Below are positions 1 to 7,372 of a DNA stretch of 45,874 nucleotides, one piece after another; the first letter of the stretch is position 1; every line of letters begins with the position of its first letter. A program made the position numbers and the translations under genes. Origin of the DNA: Spirochaetaceae bacterium (GTDB lineage Bacteria > Spirochaetota > Spirochaetia > Treponematales > Rectinemataceae); the NCBI GenBank assembly GCA_025356015.1, contig JANXYO010000024.1:1-45874 (forward strand). The letters are read 5' to 3'. The notes beneath the pieces are model-generated. The model was given only the letters and a program-made list of their open reading frames with translations. It was not told where the DNA came from and searched no databases.

Positions 1-1001
1 ATGAGGAGGAGGATGTTGATCATGAGGAGTATGACCCAGGGCGTGCTCGAGATCTGGAGGAATCCCTGGGTTATGATGTCGGGCAGGCGCAGGATCGTCA
101 TCGCGTAGCCGAAGGCGCCGGAGGCTCCGATGAGGAAGAAGACCATGAGTACCGTGCGGAAGGTCCGCACGAGGACGGGCCAGAGGTGCTTGGGCTTGAG
201 CTCTCGGTATACAAAGAAGCCAAGGCAGAATGAGTAGACGACCGCGAGGGCACCTGCCTCGGTCGCGGTGGCGAGGCCACCGATGATCGAGCCGAGGATA
301 ATGAAGGCGGGCGTGAGCGAGAGGAAGCCGTGGAAGATGATCATGGGGATGCGCTTGCGCTCGACGGGATCGCCCCTCGGATAGTTGCGCTTGATGCTGA
401 TGATCACGCCGACCGTGCAGAGTGTGACCAGGAGGAGGAGGCCGGGGACGATGCCGGCCATGAAGAGCTTGCCGACGGAGATGCCGCCGATCACGCCCGA
501 GGCGACGATCGAGTAGAGGACGAGGTTGTGGCTCGGGGGGACGACGACGCCCTGGATGGCCGAGGAGATCGTCACGCCGACAGCGTACTCGGGCGAATAG
601 CCCTTCTTGACCATGATCGGGATCATCACCGAGCCGATGGCCGAGGTATCGGCGACCGCCGAGCCCGAGAGGTTGCCGAAAAACATGCAGGCGATGGAGT
701 TGACCACCGAAAGCCCGCCGGGCATGCGCCCGACGAAGACGTTGGCGAAATCGACTATGCGGTTCGCCAGGCCACCGGCTCCAAGAAGCTGTCCCGTCAT
801 GATGAAGAAGGGGATGGCGAGGAGGGAGAAGGCGTTTATCCCCTGGATAGTCTGCTGGGCGACAACGACGATCGGCATCTGCAGGTACCAGATCGTCGCG
901 AGGGAGGAGAGGACGAGGACGAGGGCCACGGGGAAACGCAGGACGAGGAAGACGACGAAGCTGACGCAGAGGATCCAGACGGCAATATCGTTGCTAGGCA
1001 T
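1..1001 (-). CDS. dctM: TRAP transporter large permease DctM (C-terminus cut by window edge)
   Basis: This is the large membrane subunit of a tripartite (TRAP) carboxylate transporter, which carries substrate across the inner membrane using an ion gradient. About 333 codons are visible; the family is usually about 425 residues, so roughly 90 C-terminal residues lie beyond the edge. Read on the minus strand it begins MPSNDIAVWILC and contains typical family segments such as AIPFFIMTGQLL, NSIACMFFGNLSGSAVAD and VVPPSHNLVLYS, with many hydrophobic helices. The start ATG overlaps the 3' end of dctQ by 8 bases (ATGCCTAG), which implies translational coupling. The upstream DctP, the adjacent uxaC and the yhcH-like gene point to a hexuronate substrate, which is an inference. 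Confidence 0.93.
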   Translation of the reverse strand, partial: MPSNDIAVWILCVSFVVFLVLRFPVALVLVLSSLATIWYLQMPIVVVAQQTIQGINAFSLLAIPFFIMTGQLLGAGGLANRIVDFANVFVGRMPGGLSVVNSIACMFFGNLSGSAVADTSAIGSVMIPIMVKKGYSPEYAVGVTISSAIQGVVVPPSHNLVLYSIVASGVIGGISVGKLFMAGIVPGLLLLVTLCTVGVIISIKRNYPRGDPVERKRIPMIIFHGFLSLTPAFIILGSIIGGLATATEAGALAVVYSFCLGFFVYRELKPKHLWPVLVRTFRTVLMVFFLIGASGAFGYAMTILRLPDIITQGFLQISSTPWVILLMINILLL

Positions 1002-1512
1002 CGCGCTTGATCTCCTCTTCGATGACGTTGTATCTCCGCAGATCGTGGCCGAGGAGCTGGAGCGCGGAATAGACGCAGGTCATCACGCCGGTTATCGGCA
1101 TCACGATGTACTGCACCACGTTGGGTAGCTGGGTCGCGGCGAGGACTGAGCCCCGCATCATCATGGTGAAGTCCCAGCCGTAGACCACGAGGTAGAGGCC
1201 GAAAAGGAAGGTGACGGCGTCGACCAGCTTGTCGAGGAAGGCGAGGACCTTCTTGGGCAGCTTCTCGAAGAGGTCCATGCCGAGGTGCAGACGCTCGCGG
1301 AAGCCGATGGCGATGCCCATGAAGGTGAACCAGGTGAGGCAGAGGAGGGTGACCTCCTCGGACCAGGCGAACTGGAACTTGAACAGCTTGCGGGTAACCA
1401 CTGCGGTGAAGACGTTGATGATCATGAAGACCAGGAGGGTGATGGCGAAGCCCTCAAGGATCTTGTCGACCACCAGGAAGATTCTGGCCACCCCGCCTTT
1501 TTTTTCGGGCAC
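994..1512 (-). CDS. dctQ: TRAP transporter small permease DctQ
   Basis: The 172-residue small integral membrane subunit of the TRAP transporter pairs with DctM and helps dock the binding protein. Four hydrophobic segments are visible, near residues 18-37, 48-68, 88-110 and 130-150, as is usual for DctQ. The motif FAWSEEVTLLCLTWFTFMG and the following IGFRERLHLGMD are characteristic of the family. The stop codon lies inside the start region of dctM. Upstream, about 140 bases containing several strong hairpins separate it from dctP, so the two permease genes are probably expressed below the level of the binding protein. Confidence 0.93.
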   Translation of the reverse strand: MPEKKGGVARIFLVVDKILEGFAITLLVFMIINVFTAVVTRKLFKFQFAWSEEVTLLCLTWFTFMGIAIGFRERLHLGMDLFEKLPKKVLAFLDKLVDAVTFLFGLYLVVYGWDFTMMMRGSVLAATQLPNVVQYIVMPITGVMTCVYSALQLLGHDLRRYNVIEEEIKRDA

Positions 1513-1545
1513 GGATTTGCTCCTGGATTGTAGTCGGGATTGAAG

Positions 1546-1646
1546 GCCGGGGCCTTTGACGGCCCCGGCTTCCGTGAAGCGGGGAGGGGCATCCGTCCCT
1601 CCCCGGCCTATGGCCGGACTCGGGAGCGGACGGCCCCTTGGGGCCG
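1546..1646 (-). terminator. Hairpin cluster between dctP and dctQ (partial terminator or attenuator)
   Basis: Four perfect stems lie in the intergenic stretch: 1546-1554 with 1561-1569 (9 bp), 1581-1588 with 1597-1604 (8 bp), 1603-1608 with 1612-1617 (6 bp, overlapping the previous stem by two bases), and 1631-1637 with 1640-1646 (7 bp). The last lies just after the dctP stop. None is followed by a clear U tract. They may stabilise the dctP transcript end or lower read-through into dctQM. Confidence 0.6.
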
Positions 1647-1654
1647 TGCCCCTC

Positions 1655-2632
1655 TTACTTCTTGGGCCTGACGGCGTCGATGTCCGCCAGGGTCTGGGCG
1701 AACTTCGGGCCCTCCTCGGCGAGGAGCTGCTTGACGGCGTTCTTGAAGGGGGTCTTGTCCGGCACGGGGACGATTATCTCGCCCTCGGCGACGATCTTCT
1801 TCGTGGCCTCGATGACGTAGGCATCCCAGGCCTTGCGCTGGAAGGCGACGGTCTCGGCGGCGGCCTTGCGGAATGCGTCCTGGGTGGCTTTGGGCAGCTT
1901 GTCCCAGACACCCTTGTTCATGAAGAGGACCTCGGGAAGGCGGAGGTGCTCGTCGAGGAGGTAGTACTTCGCGACCTGGTAGTGGTTGAAGGAGACGAGG
2001 GAGGGGGCGTTGTTCTCGGCGCCGTCGATGACTCCAGTCTGGACTGCGCTGAAGACCTGGCCCGCGGCCATGGGGACGGCGCTTGCGCCCATCGCCTCGA
2101 CCATCTTTACGAGGAGGTTGTTCGGCATGACGCGGTACTTCTTGCCCTTGAGGTCGGCGATGCTGTTGAGGGGGTAGTTGGCGTAGAAGGAGCGCGCGCC
2201 GCCGTCGTACCAGCACAGGCCAACGAAGCCCGAGGGTGCGAGGTCGTCGAGCATCTTCATGCCGGGCTTGCTGAGGAGGAAGGCCCACATGTGGTCGGAG
2301 GAATCGAAGAGGTAGGGAAGGCTGAAGACGTTCAGCTGGGCGTTGAAGGAGCCGAGGGCGCCGGAACTGACGCGGGCGATGCTGACCGCGTTGATCTTGA
2401 CCTGCTCGATGACGACTTTCTCGTCGCCGGAGAGCTGGCCGCCGGGGAAGATGTCGATCTTGAACTGGCCGTTGGTGTACTTGTTCACCAGCTTGGCGAA
2501 TTCCTCGTCGGCGAGCTCGGTCGGGTAGCCCTGCGGGTGGATCTCCGCCAGCTTGAGGACAGTCTGGGCGCTGACCGCGAAGACGAACGCGGTGAGCATG
2601 AGCGCGATGAGAGCGATGCGCGTGAGTTTCAT
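1655..2632 (-). CDS. dctP: TRAP transporter solute-binding protein DctP (copy 1)
   Basis: This periplasmic binding protein delivers the substrate to DctQM. The start is placed at MKLTRIALIALM (2632) because GGAGGTAGGG sits directly before it; a longer reading from 2644 would make the ribosome site part of the gene. Residues 1-23 form a signal peptide ending near VSAQ. The mature part begins with the family sequence LKLAEIHPQGYPTELADEEF and contains the conserved arginine in KKYRVMP, which in TRAP binding proteins salt-bridges a substrate carboxylate, and GVIDGAENNAP. Length is 325 residues, normal for DctP. It is followed by dctQ and dctM, and uronate specificity is inferred from neighbours. 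Confidence 0.93.
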   Translation of the reverse strand: MKLTRIALIALMLTAFVFAVSAQTVLKLAEIHPQGYPTELADEEFAKLVNKYTNGQFKIDIFPGGQLSGDEKVVIEQVKINAVSIARVSSGALGSFNAQLNVFSLPYLFDSSDHMWAFLLSKPGMKMLDDLAPSGFVGLCWYDGGARSFYANYPLNSIADLKGKKYRVMPNNLLVKMVEAMGASAVPMAAGQVFSAVQTGVIDGAENNAPSLVSFNHYQVAKYYLLDEHLRLPEVLFMNKGVWDKLPKATQDAFRKAAAETVAFQRKAWDAYVIEATKKIVAEGEIIVPVPDKTPFKNAVKQLLAEEGPKFAQTLADIDAVRPKK

Positions 2633-2670
2633 CCCTACCTCCATAATGGTGGTGCTTGGCCGCCCATTGT

Positions 2671-2737
2671 CCCCTCATGAGGGGCCTAGGCGCCCAAAGG
2701 GACAGACGGGCGCGCGAGGCAGCCCGCTGACTGTCCC
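2671..2737 (-). promoter_or_regulatory. Hairpins between the two dctP genes
   Basis: A perfect 14-bp palindrome CCCCTCATGAGGGG lies at 2671-2684. A second stem pairs GGGACAG (2699-2705) with CTGTCCC (2731-2737), with an inner CGGGC/GCCCG pair. They occupy the 174-bp gap between the stop of the second dctP and the start of the first, and could end the regulatory operon partially or form the leader of a separate dctPQM transcript. No clear promoter was recognised. Confidence 0.45.
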
Positions 2738-2806
2738 CGTGGCATCCTAGGCCCTCTTTCGCGGACGTGGTCGAGGAGAATCATGCTATTTCCGGTATTC
2801 TGATGA

Positions 2807-3796
2807 TCACTTCACCGATCTGATCCGCTCCACAAGGAGGCGGATCTCGGGGCTCTGCCTGTCGTAGATCTTGCGCGCGAGGGCCCTCCATTCGGCGAGA
2901 TCGGGTTTCGTCACGATCCTGACACCCGCGCTGCGCACCCTGTCCATGGCGAGCTTCTCGTACTCGGCCCAGGCCCTCCGCTGGAAATCGATGGAATCCA
3001 TGGCGGCCCTGGAGATCAGCTCGAGGTCTGCACGCGAAAGAACGGCGAAGCTCACGGCCGAGCCCACGACGATCTCGGGAATCCTCGCGTGCTCGGTGAG
3101 GGTGTAATAGGGGGCTACCCGATAATGCCTCGAGCTGAAGTAGGTCGGCATGTTGTTCTCGGCCCCGTCGACGGCCCCCGTCTCCATGGCGCTGTAGACC
3201 TCGCCGAAGGGCTGCTGCACCGGGCTCGCCCCGAAGGCGGTGACGATGTCGGACATGAGGGTGCTCTCCTGGACCCTGATGCGCAGGCCCCGGAGGTCTG
3301 AGGGGCTTGTGATGCTGCGCCGCGAGTTGTAGAAATTTCGGGCGCCGGCCTCGAACCAGCCCAGGCCAACAAAGCCCGCGTCCCCCACGCTCGCGAGAAG
3401 CTCCTTCCCGAGCTCCCCCTTCAGGACCCGCCACATGTGGTCGGCGTCGCGGTAGAGGTAGGGCATCTGGAGGGCGTTGAGACGCGGCACATAGGAGGCG
3501 ACGGCCGATAGCGACACCCGCGCGATGTCGATCGCCCCGAACTGGACTTGCTCGAGCACCGAGATCTCCTGGCCGAGCATCGAATCGGTGTAGACCGAGA
3601 TGCGGATCCTGCCCCGCGAGCGCTCGTCGACCAGACGAGCGAACTCGTAGTCGGCCTGGGCTGTGGGGTGGTCGGCGGGGTGGAGCTCGGCGAGGCGAAG
3701 TGATATGACGGGCTCTCCCGGGAGGGCAATGGGAAGGGCGGCGGCAAGGGCGAGGCAGAGGACGAGGGTCCTGGTGCCAGGTATCATCGGCTTCAT
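2807..3796 (-). CDS. Second DctP-type TRAP solute-binding protein, coupled to the two-component system
   Basis: This 329-residue exported protein belongs to the DctP family and is plainly related to copy 1. Both share the opening [AE]LHP region, DHMW, GFVGLGWFEAGARNFY versus GFVGLCWYDGGARSFY, the arginine-containing RIRVQ segment, and DGAENN. The start MKPMIPGTRTL is preceded by AAGGAGTGCAAAGAG and has a signal peptide of about 28 residues. Its ATG overlaps the TGA of the response regulator gene (ATGA, 3793-3796), so it is coupled to the regulator and not to the permease genes. It may share DctQM with copy 1 or act as the extracytoplasmic receptor for the neighbouring kinase; the sequence cannot decide between these. 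Confidence 0.9.
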   Translation of the reverse strand: MKPMIPGTRTLVLCLALAAALPIALPGEPVISLRLAELHPADHPTAQADYEFARLVDERSRGRIRISVYTDSMLGQEISVLEQVQFGAIDIARVSLSAVASYVPRLNALQMPYLYRDADHMWRVLKGELGKELLASVGDAGFVGLGWFEAGARNFYNSRRSITSPSDLRGLRIRVQESTLMSDIVTAFGASPVQQPFGEVYSAMETGAVDGAENNMPTYFSSRHYRVAPYYTLTEHARIPEIVVGSAVSFAVLSRADLELISRAAMDSIDFQRRAWAEYEKLAMDRVRSAGVRIVTKPDLAEWRALARKIYDRQSPEIRLLVERIRSVK

Positions 3797-5187
3797 CTCT
3801 TTGCACTCCTTGAGCGGTACTCGGCGGGGCTCATGGCCTCGAAGCGCCGGAACACCCTGGCGAAATACGCGGGATCGCGGAAGCCCACGAGACCGGCCAC
3901 CTCCTTTACCGAGACCGAGCTCGAGGCGAGGAAGTACTTGGCCCTCTCGACCCTGAACCGCGAGAGACAGTCGGCGAAACCGAGTCCCGCGACCCGCCCC
4001 AGGAGGCGGGAAAGGTGGGAGGGCGAGACGCCTATCTCCGATGCCAGGCCCTCGAGGGAGAGCTCCTCGGCGTGGCGCGCCTCGATCAGCTCGAGGGCAC
4101 GGAGGGCTGTCCTCCGCCCTGAGCCTGGGCCCTCCCCTTCCGGTCCCCTTTGCGATGCGCCAGAGTCCCGCAGGGGGCAGACGATGATGGGCCTCGCTGC
4201 GCTCGCCAGGGATGCTACCCTCCGCGCTGCCGTGCCAAGTTCGGCTGCCGCGCCGCCTGGATTTGCCTCGCCGGGCTCGGCCATTGGGCCAGGCCCGGCC
4301 CTTCCGCTCCGCATGGCGATCCCCGCCAGAATCTGCAGGCCAAGATCCGAGCGCGCCCGTCCTGCGAAGGATTCGAAAAGCGTGAACATCGATGCCTCCG
4401 TGCCCCAATCCTTTCCATCCCCCGCAAGGACGCAGAGCAGCCGTTCCTGCCCGGCTCCGGCGATGGCGAGGAGACCAGGGGAGGCGAAGCTCTGCTCGAA
4501 AAGGGCTCCCAGTGCCAGAAGCTCGGCCCTGAGCCGCGATCCCGCTTCTCCCCGCCCATTCCCGCCTCCTCCCCTCCCGGGCTCGGATGGGACAGCCTCC
4601 CTCGCGATCAGCCCACCGGAGCGATCCCCGGCAGCGAGGCGGATCGCTGCCACTGCCACTAGCCCGCCGGCCCTACCCTCGAGGCTGAGGTAGCGGGCGA
4701 GCTTCTCGCCGGGAACGCAGTCAGCGCCAAGATCGGCACGCAGCTCATCGGCAAGATAGGTGACGGCGCTCTCGAAGAGGGCCTCGAGCGGTCGCGGCGA
4801 GCTTCGGCTCGAGGGCGAGGACTCGAGGGCCCGGAGCAGGGAGGCCCTCACCTCCTCGCCCGAGGCGGGCTTCAAGAGGAAGTCCTCGACCCTGAGCCGG
4901 AGGGCCGTGCGCGCGTACTCGAAGCTGTCATGGGCGGTGAGGAAGACGATGGGCAGCTCGGGGAAGCGCTCGCGCAGCAGGCGAGCGGCCTCGATGCCGT
5001 CTATGCCCGGCATCCTGATGTCGAGGAAGGCTGCGTCAAAGCCCTGCTCGCCCGCGAGCTCGAGGGCCTCCCGCCCGTTCTCGGCCTCGAGGATCTCGAG
5101 CTCGGGCAGGCCATCGCCCGAGAGGATCCGCCGGAGGGCCCGGCGCTCCAGCTCCTCGTCGTCGGCGACAAGGATCCTATGCGCCAT
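3793..5187 (-). CDS. YesN-type response regulator with C-terminal AraC DNA-binding domain
   Basis: This 464-residue cytoplasmic regulator partners the upstream kinase. The start MAHRILVADDEE (5187) is preferred over the longer reading from 5235 because the receiver domain begins there. The receiver shows the acidic pair D9/D10, the phosphorylated aspartate D56 in FLDIRMPG, threonine in FLTAHD and lysine in LLKPA. A long, poorly conserved middle part follows, then an AraC-type double helix-turn-helix in the last 100 residues (SLEGLASEIGVSPSHLSRLL and VKEVAGLVGFRDPAYFARVF). It overlaps the kinase gene by 11 bases and the second dctP by 4. It probably activates the TRAP genes on sensing substrate. 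Confidence 0.92.
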   Translation of the reverse strand: MAHRILVADDEELERRALRRILSGDGLPELEILEAENGREALELAGEQGFDAAFLDIRMPGIDGIEAARLLRERFPELPIVFLTAHDSFEYARTALRLRVEDFLLKPASGEEVRASLLRALESSPSSRSSPRPLEALFESAVTYLADELRADLGADCVPGEKLARYLSLEGRAGGLVAVAAIRLAAGDRSGGLIAREAVPSEPGRGGGGNGRGEAGSRLRAELLALGALFEQSFASPGLLAIAGAGQERLLCVLAGDGKDWGTEASMFTLFESFAGRARSDLGLQILAGIAMRSGRAGPGPMAEPGEANPGGAAAELGTAARRVASLASAARPIIVCPLRDSGASQRGPEGEGPGSGRRTALRALELIEARHAEELSLEGLASEIGVSPSHLSRLLGRVAGLGFADCLSRFRVERAKYFLASSSVSVKEVAGLVGFRDPAYFARVFRRFEAMSPAEYRSRSAKR

Positions 5188-6709
5188 CGTCTTCACCTGG
5201 AAGCGATATGCGGACGATCGTCCCGCGCCCCGCACGCGAGGCGATGGCGATCTTCACGCCCTCGGGGTAGCGGAAGGCGAGGCGGGTCTGGAGGTTCGCC
5301 ATTCCTATCCCTGGTCCAGCGCCGACCATCGCCGCCGATGGCTCCTCGGCCCCGGCTCCTTCCGATGTCATCGCGGAGGCGCCGGGAGGAGGGGCGGCGA
5401 TGCCCTGCCTAATCCTCTCGAGGAGGGAGTGCTCCATCCCCATCCCTGAGTCCGCGACCACCAGACGCACGCGCTTTCCGCGCAGGCAGGCCGAGGCGAT
5501 CACCTTGCCTCCCACTTCCTTTGGCTCGATGCCATGTCGGACGGCGTTCTCCACAATGGGCTGGAGGGTGAACCTCGGGATGAGGATCGACTCGACCCCC
5601 GGTTCGGAACGGACCTCCCAGGCAAGGCGGGAGCCGAACCTGATGCACTGGAAGGAGAGGTATTCGCGCAAGGTCGCAAGCTCCTCGCCTATGGTGACAA
5701 AGGAGCCACCCTGCGAAAGCGAATAGCGCATGAGCTTGCCAAGGCTCCGGGCGAGGCGCTCCGTCTCGTCGGCCTCCTCGAAAAGGGCGCTGCGCGCGAT
5801 GGTGTTGAGGGCGTTGAAGAGGAAGTGGGGCCTGATCTGGTCCTGGAGGTTCATGAACTGGGCCTCGCGGAGGGCCCGACCCATGGTCAGCCGCGAGAGG
5901 CTCTCCTCGTGCAGGAGGCGCTCGAGCTCGGCCTTTTCCTTGAGCCCCTCGATGAGGGCACTTATGTTGGCGCTCATCGCGTTGAAGCCCCGGGCCAGTA
6001 CGGCCACCTCGTCAGTGGTGTCGACAGCGATGGGCTCGAGGTCCAGGTCGCCGGCCGCGATGCGGTCTGCCGCCTCTGCGAGCCTCCTGACCGGGGCCGA
6101 TATGGAGCTGGCGAAGAGGGCCCCGAAACCGAGGGCCAGGGCCCCCGCGCCGATGATGGCCGCCAGGGCGAGGCGCCTGTTCTCCGCGCTTCTCGCTGCT
6201 ATGTCCTTGTACCGGGCCGAGCCTGTGGCCATGGTGAGGGAGAGCAGCTTGCCGAGATAGCCATCGACATAGGCGGCGATGCGGTCGGCACGCAGATAGC
6301 TCTGGTAGGCGTCGCTCCGGTTCTCCTTCCGTTTCTGGATGGACTGTCGGACCAGTGGTGCCCAGGCGTCGATCCCGCGGCGGGCAGCCCTCTGCTCGAA
6401 ATAGGCGTCCTGGGACTCGTCGCCGAGGACGACGATCCCGTCGGCCAGACCCGAGATATCCAGCAGCGAGCCTTCAAGCTGGGCCTCTTGCTCGGGCAGG
6501 CGCTCGCGCATGTACTGCTCGGCCAGGCTGCGGAAGTCGCCGAGGGCCGCGCGGAGACCCTGGATGGAGTGGTATCGCTCGAGCCGTCCCTCGAACTCGA
6601 GACCAGCGCGCACTGCCGCGCCCTGGGCCAGTATTTCGACGGCGACGACCACAGCAAGGGTCAGGCCGTAAAAGCCGAGGATCTTGCCACGGATGCCGAA
6701 TCGAGCCAT
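5177..6709 (-). CDS. YesM-type membrane sensor histidine kinase
   Basis: This 510-residue inner-membrane kinase has transmembrane segment 1 at about 11-33, an extracytoplasmic sensor of about 145 residues, transmembrane segment 2 at about 181-203, a HAMP linker at about 204-256, and a His_kinase domain with the YesM/LytS signature QIRPHFLFNALN (phosphorylated H295). The ATP-binding domain has PIVENAVRHGIEP and DSGMGM, and the glycine-rich GIGMANLQTRL. The start MARFGIRGK is chosen because the hydrophobic helix follows at once. It lies 62 bases after the yhcH-like gene and overlaps the regulator gene. Its sensor could detect the ligand directly or through the second DctP. Confidence 0.92.
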   Translation of the reverse strand: MARFGIRGKILGFYGLTLAVVVAVEILAQGAAVRAGLEFEGRLERYHSIQGLRAALGDFRSLAEQYMRERLPEQEAQLEGSLLDISGLADGIVVLGDESQDAYFEQRAARRGIDAWAPLVRQSIQKRKENRSDAYQSYLRADRIAAYVDGYLGKLLSLTMATGSARYKDIAARSAENRRLALAAIIGAGALALGFGALFASSISAPVRRLAEAADRIAAGDLDLEPIAVDTTDEVAVLARGFNAMSANISALIEGLKEKAELERLLHEESLSRLTMGRALREAQFMNLQDQIRPHFLFNALNTIARSALFEEADETERLARSLGKLMRYSLSQGGSFVTIGEELATLREYLSFQCIRFGSRLAWEVRSEPGVESILIPRFTLQPIVENAVRHGIEPKEVGGKVIASACLRGKRVRLVVADSGMGMEHSLLERIRQGIAAPPPGASAMTSEGAGAEEPSAAMVGAGPGIGMANLQTRLAFRYPEGVKIAIASRAGRGTIVRISLPGEDDGA

Positions 6710-6771
6710 TGGCCGATGATCCCCGCCCGGGCGCGCTCTGGTCAATGGCCCCGAGGCTCCTTGCACATCTG

Positions 6772-7224
6772 CTAGTCCACCCTGACCTTGATGACGAGCT
6801 TGCGCACGGCAGTAGGCGAGCCGAGGCTCCGGCAGGGCCGGTGGGCGTCAGCCGGGAAGAGGACAAGGAAGAGCCCCGCCCTCATCGCCAGGGCAAGGCC
6901 CTCATCGGTGTCGCAGGCCTGGAAATCCTTCTCAGGTTCGAAGCCGAGGAGGCGGCAGGAGGAAAGGGGGGCCCAGTCGATGTATTCCTGGCCCCGGAGG
7001 ACGCACTGGATGTCGATGTATTTCCTGTGGGCCTCCCACTTGCAGGTCTCGCTCGGCTTGCTTTCGTATTCCTGGACCAGGGCGAAGAGCTCGCTTCCCT
7101 CGATCTCGTGCCGTCCCGGCTCAAGTCCTTCAGGCTTTCCCGCGGCCATCCAGGCGAGAGCCCGGCCCAGCCGGGAGCCAGGGAGGCCATACAGCTTCGC
7201 GTTCTCATAGGTATCGCAGATCAT
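6772..7224 (-). CDS. YhcH/YjgK/YiaL family protein
   Basis: This 150-residue cytoplasmic protein belongs to the cupin-like YhcH/YjgK/YiaL family (DUF386), often found with sialic acid, uronate or rare-sugar catabolism and proposed to act as a sugar anomerase or isomerase helper. The start MICDTYENAKLYG is supported by GAAGGAG six bases upstream and matches the usual family opening; the longer reading from 7311 would run through the operator. Family features include WEAHRKYIDIQ, GFEPEKDF, FLVLFPADAHRPC and the terminal VRKLVIKV. It is first in the minus-strand uronate operon and divergent from uxaC. Confidence 0.9.
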   Translation of the reverse strand: MICDTYENAKLYGLPGSRLGRALAWMAAGKPEGLEPGRHEIEGSELFALVQEYESKPSETCKWEAHRKYIDIQCVLRGQEYIDWAPLSSCRLLGFEPEKDFQACDTDEGLALAMRAGLFLVLFPADAHRPCRSLGSPTAVRKLVIKVRVD

Positions 7225-7293
7225 CCGATGCTCCTTCACCGTCACGCATTCGGACGGGCTGCCATGCAGACCGTTTTCGGTCCGCTTCATATA

Positions 7294-7308
7294 TGGAATA
7301 TTATTCCA
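7294..7308. promoter_or_regulatory. IclR-type operator palindrome between yhcH-like gene and uxaC
   Basis: TGGAATATTATTCCA is a perfect palindrome with 7-bp arms around a central base. It closely resembles the E. coli IclR consensus as I recall it (TGGAAATNATTTCCA). It sits in the 148-bp divergent region, upstream of both start codons and amid the only AT-rich bases there, so it could control both directions. An IclR-family regulator is encoded 2 kb away. No second copy was seen in the window. Confidence 0.7.
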
Positions 7309-7372
7309 CAAAGATCACAACAGCGCTACAATGGCAGGCACCCGGCCGATGAAGGCGGGGATTGGAGACACA

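Noticed and set aside
2807-4408. 533-residue form of the second DctP
   Set aside because: The upstream 204 residues are antisense-free but out-of-frame sequence of the response regulator gene; the signal peptide start at 3796 has a good ribosome site.
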